A stretch of 64,000 nucleotides of DNA from the NCBI GenBank assembly GCA_951802425.1, contig OX637804.1, positions 496,001-560,000 of the forward strand, given 5' to 3'. Positions 53,948-64,000 of the stretch are shown piece by piece (position 1 is the first letter of the stretch; each line of letters begins with the position of its first letter). The DNA comes from Clavaria fumosa (Eukaryota; Basidiomycota; Agaricomycetes; Agaricales; Clavariaceae). Both the position numbers and the translations under genes were made by a program. The notes under the pieces are model-generated. The model saw only the letters and a list, made by a program, of their open reading frames with translations. It was not told the origin of the DNA and did no database searches.

Positions 53948-54655
53948 TTACGGCCCACTCGTCAATTTTGATCTCAGGTGCAGTCGCACCGTGTACGCCT
54001 AACTCCGTCCGCGCCCTCGTGCTCCACAGACCGGCTTGGTCATCAGATTAGTCGGCTTTAAACGAGTTTACTAGAGTCTAATATGTGACAAGCACCCCAG
54101 AGCACTCATCCGGCATCCGTGCCTCTCACGCTCCGTGCGTCTCATGTCCTCGACATTTCGCGATCCGTTCGCCTCACGCTCTGCGCGTCTAGATGCCCCG
54201 CATCTCTCCTCTCGCCCCGTGCGACTCAGAGGCCTCCGCCTTCGCCTCTCCTGCTTAACCCTACCTCGCTCCTCCTTTCCTTTACCTTTGCTTACTCATA
54301 TTTACTCTTCAACCTTGTGCGCTCCACTCCCCTTTCCCTTTCGTAGTTAACTCCTGCTATTTATTTGAGACATTACCATCACTCTTAACACAAGGGACAC
54401 CGAGCCAGCCTCTCTGCCTCCTCTCTCGCTCTCGGTGTCCCTTGCGTACGTCGTCTCTCTATGCTCTCCTCTCTCGCTCTCACTGTAACTCCCTTCCTCT
54501 AGTGTTACACTTGTATTGTCTTAGCGCTACCCTCCCCCCCTCCCTGTGTATGTACTTACGGCCCACTCGTCAATTTTGATCTCAGGTGCAGTCGCACCGT
54601 GTACGCCTCCGTCCGCGCCCTCGTGCTCCACAGACCTGCTTGGTCATCAGATTAG
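53948..54655 (+). repeat. Ngaro repeats B1, A2 and B2
   Basis: B1 53948-54051, A2 54052-54524, a 31-base spacer with a C run, then B2 54556-54655. B repeats run TTACGGCCCACTCGTCAATT to TCATCAGATTAG. B1 has four extra bases (AACT after GTACGCCT). Confidence 0.92.
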
Positions 54656-54972
54656 CCTAGGACTTGAACTTTTTTATAATCACGTGACCATATAACCCAA
54701 AAACAGGTGATTAGTCATCAAATGATATCATATCACCTGATGTTCTCTGCATGCACTAGGCTCACCCAAGGCTCAGGTCTGGTCTGGTCTGGTCTGGTCT
54801 GGGCTTTGGTGAACATAACACTTGTGCATTACATTGTATCCGTACTTGTCCCCCCCAGACAACGAAGTTCGAGATGTCGATGTGCCTATCAAAATTGAAA
54901 TTCTGATACCTAGACACTAGGTTTGACTAACGATCTGACTCCCTGAGGCATATCCTATCACTGTTATCGCCA
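54656..54972. other. Promoter region of the amidohydrolase gene
   Basis: Short intergenic segment with a GGTCT microsatellite (five tandem copies near 54777-54802). No other gene was recognised. Confidence 0.5.
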
Positions 54973-57900
54973 ATGATGAAGCTGGAGTTGCAGGGATCAT
55001 CTCAATCAGCCCGGGCGAGTCTCACAAAGCTTCTCGTCGTCCTTTCTGCTGCCGCAGCGCTTTCGCATCTTGTATTCCATTTGGACCCATTGTTCCGTTC
55101 AACTGAGCCGGTGAGTTTACCGAACAACAACAACGAAGAATGGCAGGACGATGTCTGGCCCTTGCGACCACCTACACCTTGGGACATTTCAACCGATTTC
55201 CCTCATCCTCGTGTTCTCGAATATGATGTCCAAGAAGGCACCTGGTTGCGACTCGACGTGCATCCAAAGACGGGAGAGATCGTCTTTGATATGCTAGGTG
55301 ATCTGTACTGCTTGCCTGCCGAATCTTACTCCCAAGAACATTCCTGGGCCAGGTCGTTGAATGCCTCAAGAGCGCGTCCCATCTTACGAGGCGTCCCACA
55401 CGACACTGATCCCCACTTCTCCCCAAGCGGTGATAGGATCGTGTTCAGGAGCGACGCCGAATTAGGTGTTGAGAATATCTGGCTCATGAGATGGACTGGA
55501 TGCGATCAGATGGACTTGGAACGTGTTGCTGCAAGCGAAGATAGGTCGACCCCAGACGTTGATGCTGACTCTCTGGCTCGGGAGCTCAAGGAAACGGACG
55601 AACAGAAGAAAAGGCGTTTAATGAGCGAAGGTCGTCTCGGAGGTGAGCTGTCATTTTACAGGGATTGGGATCTCTTCATCGCTGGTTATATTTTAGCTAT
55701 GCGTGTTACCAACGAGACATACCGGTGGGTCTCCGACGCCCGCTTTCACCCCTCTCAGTCGAAGGTTGTGGCCACAAAATGGTACACGTCAGCACGTACT
55801 CTCGGGGCCGGAGAATGCTGGGAGTATCTTGTGCCAACATTTGACGAGGTTCGCGCAGAAGGAGAAAGAACTATCGAAGTCGGTAGTGGCAAGCGACTGG
55901 TAGGGCGGACTTTGCCTATGGGTTGGCAACGGGAAGACTATGGCAATCAGCAAATTGGACCCGAACAATTCATCTGGGGTGATGAAGACGTTCTGATATA
56001 CGCTATGAATGTGCGGGACTTGAGCAAGTTTGAGTACAGCAAAGGTATAACAAATCTAGGGCCCTCACCAGACTATTGACTCAATTTGTTGCCCCTTTGG
56101 TTTCGGTGTAGATGTACACAATGGCATCTATGCTATCTATTCGCGGAGTCTCACGACTGGCGTGACTAAACGGCTGGTCGACGCTTTCCCTGGTGGAGCC
56201 AGCAGACCTGAACTCTCCCGTGACAGGCGCACCCTTGCCTTTGTGCGGCGTGTGCTCGATAAGGAAGCGCTTGTGCTAAAGTAAGCACAAGGTATTGTTA
56301 CTGGAGCCAACCTGACGCTCTCCTCCTTGAAGGGATTTACATACGGGCACTATAAACCACGTCTGGTACGGCCTGACGTATGACGCGAGTGTGATCTCAG
56401 CGCCGATGGGAACGTATCCCTCGTTCGCGTTCACTCCATCTGATAACGCGATCATTATCTGGGCCGCTGGTCAAATCTACCTCGTTCCGCTGTCTGTCAA
56501 CAAGAAGGGCGAGAAAGTTGCGGGAGAAGGTGGTCCTTTCCCGATACGGTTCACGGCACATATCAAAAAACAGCTGGCGGATACTCGCAGTGCGACTATA
56601 GACCTCGTCGGACTGGAGACTCGTGAGAACCAACGAGTGTATGCATTTAAAGAACTCAGTATAGATGATTCCGGAGAAAGAGCGCTATTTCAGGGTGCTG
56701 GCGTGACGTATTTCCATGATTTTAGAACGGGTTCAACGACAAGCCTTCCGCTTCTTCGCGAAGATCAACCTTACTACTCACCTTCATTTGCGCCTGGTTC
56801 CAACGATTTGGTCGTACACTGTCGATGGTCGGACGAGCTCTTCACAACATTCGAGCTGGCTAATCTATCCTCGGGTGTCGCGTACGAGATTGTGGGTTTA
56901 CCAATGGGGCGCTACCACTCTCCCGTGCTATGCGAGTCTCCGGGCGGAGAAAAACGACTTGCTTTCATCAAGACCGGTGGTGATATCTTGACAGGCAATG
57001 TGGTTGCTACGGCTAACCCAGGTCTGTACGTGGGTGATATCACCTATCCATCATTTGGCAACCTCTCTTCGCGAACGGTCGCCATCCGAAATCTACGTTT
57101 CATTCCTACTGGGATTGATGTTGAACAATCTCTTCGAATGCGATTTGTGGGTGGAAAAACTAGACTGCTTGTTCAGCAGAGCCACGGGGCAATCGTAATC
57201 GATCTAGACGCAGGTCCAGATAACAAAGGGCAGTTTACTCACCACGAGCTTGCCACGGGAAAGATGTCCATGGAGGTCGCCGTATCGACTCAGATGGATC
57301 GTAACGGAGAGTTCACAGCAGAAAATGTTGCTTTTGTCGACTATTTTCATGTCTATTTCGTTCCTGGCGCCAAGATCGGCAAAGAACCTGTGTGGAGCAA
57401 ACCCACGAGGGCCTCCAAGGGGCTTGTCAGATTGAGTCTGGATGGGGGCCACGATATCACTTGGAGTCGTGATGGCAAGAAGCTGTTCTGGTTCTTGGGT
57501 ATCGACGTTTCTCACCGAATACGACTGTGGTTCGCTGACCTTTCCTCGTGTTCAGGACCCTTTCTTCACTCGCTCGAGATATCCGCGTTGGGTGACTGCT
57601 CTGTGGCCATCGAAGCCGATCCCATCACTTTTGGGATTTCCTGTGTGAAGCATTTAGTGCAGTACCAGGAGGTTGTCGTGGCGCATCCTACGCAGATTGA
57701 ACAGTTGAAACGCGATGTCCTAGCCCACAGCCCGGATCGTGCTGGTAGTCGCGGACATGAAAATGCGGACGTACTCGTCATCAGTAATGCCACGATACTC
57801 TCCATGGAAAATGGCAGCCCCAGTCTGGACATCATTCGTGATGGAGTCCTTGTTACCCGCGGTGGAATAATTGAATCGGTGGGCACTTCAACGTCTACTA

Positions 57901-59480
57901 TCGTACCAGAAGGCGCGACAGTCATTGATGTCCAAGGAGGTCTTAAATATCTCTTTGCACCCTGTCCGTTGAGACTGATGACGCCACTGCCTGCATCCCA
58001 GGCTTCGTCATTCCTGGATTCATCGACGTTCATGCGCACTGGTCTGGATGGGGCCCTGTGTATCCCGCAAAGTCATGGGAGCACGAGACATTCCTTGCTT
58101 ATGGAGTCACAACTGTGCACAAGTACGTATCGTTGGATGCATAGCTGGCCTCTCCAGCCGGGAGCTTCGTAGTCTTACATGACGTACAGTCCTAGTGAGG
58201 ACAACGTTGCTGGCTTCGTCGAGCGCAGCCGTCTTGAACGTGGTCAATTCATCGGCCCAAGGATCTTTCAGGCGGGGAAGGTCATCTATGGCGCGGGTAA
58301 CGCCATCCACCAGGACGTCGCCGACTTGGCCGACGCTCGTTCTGCACTTGTCCGAATTAAGGCTGAAGGCGGTCCGGTGAGCACATCATACAAGAATTAC
58401 GGTCTCCCATCTAGGTATGTCACGAATATATTCCGAAAAGTGCTCTTACATGAATGTTTTCAGAGCCTCGCGTCAGCGGCTGTTGCTGGCCGCCCGAAAC
58501 CTTTCCATGTTGTGTGTGGCGGAAGGGGTAAGTCTTCCGGTGCTCAATCGAAGTTATATCTGAGTGGCGACGCTGGCATTCCCTAGGGTATGAATCTTGA
58601 TTGGGATCTGACATACATCTTGGATGGTCAGTTGTCATTCCGACCAAGTCTTCCATTGCCTGACAATAGATATTAGGTATGACAGGCATTGAACATGCAT
58701 TGCCGATACCAGTGCTCTACGATGACATCCTCAATCTCTATGCTCTGAGTGGGACAGGTTCCACTCCTACTCATATTGTCAATTATGGAGGAGCATTGGG
58801 CGAGCAATATATTTGGGCACATGAGGACATCCCAAATGATCCCAAGTATGCCGTGATTGGGCCATCCTCGATGAACATCTCACTCATTTCTTTCAGACTA
58901 AGGAGATTCACGAGACATGATATCCTGGAGGGCGTATCTGAGTCGACCGCAAGGCCAATTAACTGTGAGTTGATTGGCCGCGAATTCACCCTGTCTCCTG
59001 AGGTTTCATCCGCAGCGTATGCCCTCTTTAACACTTCAATATCTGTCGCAAAAATGGTTCGGAAGGGTCTACGCGCACATATTGGTGCGCACGGCGAGCC
59101 TCCCTTGGGTCTGAACTACCATGCGGAGATGTTTTTCACGCAACAAGGTGGCCTGACCAATTATGAGGTCCGTTTGCCAGAATTTGCTACCCAATCCCAT
59201 TCAGACTAATGCATCCCTGGTTCAGGTCCTTCGAGCTGCAACATCTTCGGCAGCCACGACACTTGGCCTCTACCCATCCGTGGGCACCTTGTCCAAGGGC
59301 AAACTTGCAGACTTTCTCGTGTACCCACCAGGAGTTGATTTATTGGATGATGACATTCGGGTCACAAGGCACCTGAAGTTAGTGGCAAGGGGAGGAAGAG
59401 TCTGGAATGCCGCAACGATGGAAGAGGTGTGGCCGGTGGTCAGGGAGAGACAGTCAATGCCTCCTTTCAATGCAGACTAG
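54973..59480 (+). CDS. Propeller-plus-amidohydrolase protein, membrane-anchored
   Basis: A multi-exon gene starting at ATG 54973 and ending at TAG 59478-59480. A signal anchor (LTKLLVVLSAAAALSHLVF) is followed by TolB/PD40-like propeller segments (DPHFSPSGDRIVFRSDAE, VSDARFHPSQSKVVATKWY, YPSFAFTPSDNAIIIWAAGQ, DITWSRDGKKLFWFLG). The amidohydrolase domain follows: ADVLVISNATILSMENG, GFIDVHAHWSGWG (HxH metal site), TFLAYGVTTVHNPSEDNVAG, GIEHALPIPVLYDD, GLRAHIGAHGEPPLGLNYHA, TLSKGKLADFLVY. Known relatives with this domain order hydrolyse amide or peptide bonds; the substrate here is unknown. Introns include 55643-55699, about 56046-56112, 56282-56331 and about 58121-58189, the last joining VH to NPSED. 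The gene looks intact. Confidence 0.78.
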
Positions 59481-59632
59481 AATATGGCTGATGTTGCTGA
59501 TTGCTTGTGATGAATTTGAAGCAATTATAAACAACTCAGACAGCTCAAGCAACGTGTTGCACAGCACTCGCCGTGTCCTGGCAAATAATACAGTCGCGAC
59601 GGATCAGCAAATTAACATAGAGTACTACGGCT

Positions 59633-62600
59633 CTAAATGATGTAGGGCTCGAGGTCACAGTCCTCATCCGGATTGAACTGCTCCAACCTGCGAGCCAACT
59701 TACCGATCCCGAGGTGCTCTGGAATGTTCGAAGTGTCACTGCTCTTCTTCCAGTCTCCAAGGTCACTGGCCTTAAGGTAGCAGCCAACAGGCGGTGACAA
59801 CATCCCATGTAACCCGAACACGTCATCCGTCGCAAATAAAAAGGAATCGGCATGCAGCCCAAAGAAAGAATCTCCATAATCGGCACCGGCGACATCAGCA
59901 GTCTTGCTAGGCTCAGATCGTCTCCTGACTTTTGCTTCACTGCCAATGATGACTAGAGCCGATTCTTTCCCATCTCCGGGGGGAAAGTAGTGCACCCTTC
60001 GCGTCTTCGCTGTGCCAGGCAAGAAAATACTTTCCTGGGGACTCAGCACGGGCGCATCTACAACCCCTGTCTCTGAAGTCGGACGAGTTGCAAAGAGGCA
60101 TATGCGCCACACCCGCAAAATCACATCGCTAAACGTGAAGTATAGCTCCTTCGGAGTCCACGTCAAGGCGAAGGGAAGGTTTGACTTCAAGAGGACATTG
60201 ACACTGCCTAAATCGACCCTGCTGACATGAATGACAGACGGGGGACACCTCGTGGTTTTGCTCTGAGAGAGACGGTATGTCGAGACCAAAAGTGCTAGCT
60301 TTAGCGGCGGCTGTTCTTTTTTCTTCTTGCCGCGCCGAGTCATAGGTTTGCGCTGCCCTTCGAGCGATGCTATGTGAAGATAGCGTCCACAAGAAGAAAA
60401 GTGACACTTCATGAAAATGTGACGCGCTGCATTGCTCGATGAGTCCATCATATGGAGCGAACATCACGCAAAAGCTGATACATACTGTGAGGCGTAGAGG
60501 GACGGAGCTTGCGAACGAAATATGTCCTTGCCAAGAAATCGACAATTAGCACCTCGCCACGAGTGAGAGGCCACACCATGAGTGATTCCGTGGGATGGAT
60601 GACAGGCGGGGAGCCAAAGAGGATGGTCGGGAATGTTCGCGAAAATTCGAATAGTCTCTTCGGGGCGGGATCTGCAGTGTCAAAAACTATGACGGTTGTC
60701 TTTGACGGCTTCTGCTTTCGGTTGGAAAGAGAACTAGCAGGTTTGTCGTCCTCGTCAGGGTCAAAAGATGCTAGGGCCGGCCTCCAGCCGTCCTCGCTGT
60801 CTGTGTCCGCCAGGTATGTCCCATATCCAATGACGGCGGACAGCGGCAGTTCCGGTTCCGACTCGGAAGACTCTGAGCCTCCAAAACCTTGATCATCCTC
60901 GCCTCCCGAAGAACTGCTATTTGGAGGAAATCCGTTAGGACTAGCCCACTGATTAACCAGGTCATCCTCAGATAGGGAGTCTTCATCCGGAGTCCCATCG
61001 CTCCAAGTTTCGTAACCTCGTTCACTCCGATCTGTCGATGACGTAGAACACGACTCCTGGCCAGTGTCGTCTTCGCAATCGCTATCGGTTTTGGCGAGGA
61101 CTGCTGGAGTCTCCTTGGATGTATCTTCTTTCACGGTCTCTACGACCTGCCTATCCCTGATGTCGTGGTTATCGTTGGCAAGGGTAGGCCGATTCACTAC
61201 GGCAACAAATCGACCCCGACGCGTGAAATCCTCAATGTAGCGGGGATAACATTCACCCGCCGTATTCGTATTGAGCAGACTCACGTACTTGCCGTTCTGG
61301 TCTTCCGCGAAAATCTCTGAACCGATGCGAAGCGCTAGGCAGTCAAGACTGAAAGAGACGGGATCGGCTTGACCAACGCGGATGATGACGTCTTCATCAT
61401 CGTGTTTGGCGTAGTGGAGCCAGTTTGTACTCGTCTCATCTGTTGAAATCGTCTGTGACTTCCACAGAGCTGGCGCGGCATTCTCGGTCAAGCGCCAGAA
61501 CTCGCATAGAAAGGTGAGCTTCCCTTGGTTACGAGATCTGACCTGGAGCTTGAGCGATGCGAAGGCGGCAAAATGCGATATACTACTCACTTCAATTTCA
61601 GGAGTCTCAGTTCGTCCCCAGACACCGACACGCCATCGTAGCATTGACCCACTGTTGCATCCTCGCTCTGAAACGTAAAGTTTATGTATCGCCCTTGGAA
61701 TTTCGACATAAAATTCTGCGAACCAAGCGCTTGCCAAAAACAGCGGTCCACTTGGCCTGCGCAAAGTAATACGCGACACCTTGGTTGGTCGCAAGAACCA
61801 CACTGCAGGAAATACCTCCATTCATGCAAAAACGCCCGAAAATCTTTCCACAGTTTTTCGCGAGCGAACCAGGCAGGGAAAATGCGCCGTAAGTAGGGGT
61901 TCTCGTCATCTTGATCGGCCCAGAAAAATATTAGGAATTGTTTGCCAACCCATAGACTTTGGGCCTGGATACAAGTCAAAAAATTGGGCGAAGTAAGAAA
62001 GTTCTGGACGCGAGTGCGCAACGCAGTGGTTTCAGAAATATCGTCAAGGTGTTTGTCCCAATATTTTGCACAATACACCAGAAATTGGTGACGCTCAACA
62101 GATTCGCCAGAAACGTCTACACAAAGGGGATCGACCAGGTTTCGATAGCGAGCCTGTGAAAGATACAAAAGGCACGCATCAACAATTGCATGGGGTGTGA
62201 TATGCCGAGCAGGGTCGCGAAGACCATCGCTTAGAATGTCTGGATTTCGAATAAGAAAGTCGCGAATAGTCGAGTGAAAGAAGCGACAGGTATGGTCGTC
62301 ATCGTGACCAGGGCTAGCTTGTTCTATGATCAAGGGCGAGAACAGCTTGCGCAGGAAACTGGGGAACGGTAGGTCAGCGGCAGCTGGGTATTCAGGTTTG
62401 CTGCTTTCGAGCATCCAGATTGCTTCCCGGATCTCCGATAATCGCAGTGGCCGCCGGGCAAAGGTAATCAAGGCATATAATTTACTGCGGATACTCGTGA
62501 GTATAGAACAATTCGTAAGCGGAAATATGGCACAAACCTTGCTAGCGATCGTTGGGGCTTCTCGATGCGCTGAAAGATTGTTCGATAATAACTATCCAGA

Positions 62601-64000
62601 TCCAACGGCAAACCGTGCTGTATGAAAGCTTTCATCTTATTGAGACTGTGCATTTCTTCCGTCAATGCCTTGACCATCAAGCTCGCCCATAAGAAATTCC
62701 CCTCTGCTCGCTTCGCCAGAACGCTCAAAATCTCAGCTTTATCCTTTTCGGACACTTCGAGAGCGTCGAGCTCGGGGATCGCACGAGAAAGATAGTATGC
62801 GACATCGCTTGTGACGTGATCTTTGATGTCAAAGAGGAACTCACTGAGCTTCTGGTATATGCAAGGCCGATCTTGGCTGCTGATCCACAGACGGGCCGAA
62901 CGCGGGCTTTCCATACTCAAGACAATTAGGAAGCCAAGGAGAGCCTGAGTCTCTTCCCATCTGGTGCCCTCGGAAGCCTCATCCAGTCCATCAAGCATGA
63001 AATACGCCTTCGGTAGATTCTTGACGAGCAACCTGATTAAATCCTGAATGTTTTCCCTTGAGCCAGAGTCCCTTTGCGACGTGAAATATATGTCCTCTGA
63101 CACGACACGGGAGCACTTCCAGTAAGCTTCAAATAGTTGGACTGCAAGGACGCGTAAAATGTCGAGGGCAGTGTGGACATTGTCAAAACTGAAGAAGTAG
63201 TAGGCTGTAGCTGCTTTTAGGTCTGACGTCTCGATGAGTTTGATGGCGTGTGAGCAGAGGGTTGACTTTCCACCGCCAGGGTGCGCGCGTAGCCAGATTA
63301 TTGACGATTCGGTACTGTCACCGAGCCAAGATAGATAAGTGGAATCTGAAGGCAGCCAATCAAACGTCCCATCCGAGCGCTGATCAACTTGATGGCGATG
63401 GCGGTTCTGGTTCATTTCGTGAATTTTTCCAGGGCGAAGCCAATTGCAAACTTGGTAGTAACGGTCAGCTGCCGTGATTTTAGTCATCAGTGCCTAACTC
63501 GTCTGATGGTGACAGTGGCGTAGTTGCTCACTTTGGCGGTCAGTCTGCTGCTGTTCTCTCCATTCTGCATTCGCGATACGCTCCTTCTGCTCGGCTGATC
63601 TGTGTAGGCTCGCTTCTAGTCGCTCGCGCTCATTAATGGATCTTTCGTCCTTGGCCTTGCATCCTTCGATGATACCAGCGAAACTCTCTATCTCGTTGGC
63701 ATTGGCTTTCAAATCATCGACAATCTTCCTCAGTTTCTCTTTGCTGAATGAAAATGTTGCTCGGATGAGAGAGCTAAAAACTGCGGAGGGTGGGAACCAG
63801 GCATAAGAGTCTGAGTCCTCGCTGATGCGACGTGGCGACATACTGCAGCGATCGCATTCCTTATCAACTCGGCTCCAGAACCGAAGCATGCTGATGTACG
63901 ACTGCACCAACAGCTCTTGCATCTGCGGAGAATCTCCATACAACGATTCGTATTGTGTAACCCGCTGAAGCTGCGACGTAAGAGATCTAACTTCGTCCTT
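59633..64000 (-). CDS. NACHT-domain NLR-like protein, 5' end outside the window
   Basis: It reads leftward from the right edge. Residues near the edge (KDEVRSLTSQLQRVTQYESL) lead into an N-terminal helical domain (QSYISMLRFWSRVDKECDRC, LRKIVDDLKANANEIESFAG) like that placed before NACHT in fungal STAND proteins (DUF7708-like). Then comes the NACHT NTPase with Walker A AHPGGGKST, Walker B YFMLDGLDEA, and ARLWISSQDR, EGNFLWASLMVKAL. A winged-helix-like part follows (LYALITFARRPLRLSEIREA, CRFFHSTIRDFLI). After a helical region comes a long acidic Ser-rich linker (about 61100-60780) and a C-terminal beta-rich segment (HIFMKCHFSSCGRYLHIASL) ending EPYII at 59635. Such proteins sense non-self and trigger defence or cell death in fungi. 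The junction near 63490 does not join in phase with its GTGAGC donor, so a frameshift is possible. Confidence 0.78.

Larger units (their letters stand above)
50106..54655 (+). mobile_element. Ngaro-type tyrosine-recombinase retrotransposon, apparently intact
   Basis: The element shows the split direct-repeat layout A1 (50106-50578), ORFs, B1 (53948-54051), A2 (54052-54524) and B2 (54556-54655). A1 and A2 have the same length (473 bp) and look identical; B1 and B2 differ by a 4-base gap and about one substitution. Such a layout belongs to the Ngaro/PAT branch of DIRS-like elements, which integrate through a tyrosine recombinase and lack a target duplication. ORFs for a zinc-finger Gag, reverse transcriptase-RNase H and recombinase are all open. 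Confidence 0.92.

Overview
The window looks like a transposon-rich chromosome segment of a filamentous basidiomycete, most likely an Agaricomycete. The reasons are KDZ transposases with the CxC2 cysteine cluster, a tyrosine-recombinase retrotransposon of Ngaro type, a chromodomain Ty3/gypsy element, split genes with short (about 50-80 bp) GT-AG introns, and host genes of basidiomycete flavour (an APH-fold kinase with inserted linkers, a GRGG-repeat DUF3602 protein, a NACHT NLR). I cannot name the species. There are no prokaryotic operons, and CRISPR and riboswitch classes do not apply.

Layout. 1-5.4 kb: a gag-like gene sits between two inverted arrays of a 10-bp repeat; a perfect hairpin with 67-bp arms also lies here. 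6.3-9.7 kb: a 44-bp satellite array. 9.7-13.4 kb: degenerate KDZ transposase 1 (minus). 13.7-15.4 kb (minus): a seven-exon gene whose protein begins with a copy of the histone H3 tail (MARTKQ), followed by a four-pair CxxC zinc finger, a C-terminal domain and a zinc ribbon. It joins in phase over its full length except for one TGA. 15.9-16.6 kb: 49-bp and 41-bp minisatellites. 16.8-20.4 kb: a decayed gene and an intact-looking gene of unknown function (gene A). 20.4-21.7 kb: satellite array 2. 22.3-27.0 kb: truncated KDZ 2 (minus), a divergent paralogue of gene A (gene B), and satellite array 3. 27.0-35.7 kb: a full-length but inactivated Ty3/gypsy chromovirus (minus) with a 5-bp target duplication and a nested 1.8-kb insertion in its 3' LTR. 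35.7-41.1 kb: remains of a Ty1/copia element (minus) split by a 3.8-kb element with almost 1-kb terminal inverted repeats.

The right third is denser in host genes: an acidic decayed ORF (41.6-42.0 kb), a conserved protein with a local exon duplication (43.5-44.4 kb), an APH-fold kinase (44.8-47.0 kb, minus), and a DUF3602 gene with a tandemly duplicated exon block (47.6-49.6 kb, minus). They are followed by an intact-looking Ngaro retrotransposon with textbook A1-ORFs-B1-A2-B2 split repeats (50.1-54.7 kb), a propeller-plus-amidohydrolase gene (55.0-59.5 kb, plus) and a convergent NACHT NLR gene that runs off the right edge (59.6-64 kb, minus).

Three themes stand out. First, the H3-tail mimic next to a KDZ transposon may be a chromatin-directed accessory gene. 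Second, three satellite families of 42-45 bp share the same GAATATTC and CCGCCGGA boxes and sit around the KDZ/gene A/gene B blocks. Third, recurrent in-frame TGA codons fall where arginine (CGA) is expected, which suggests C-to-T decay at CpG sites. All splice models were read by eye from the sequence and have not been tested against transcripts.
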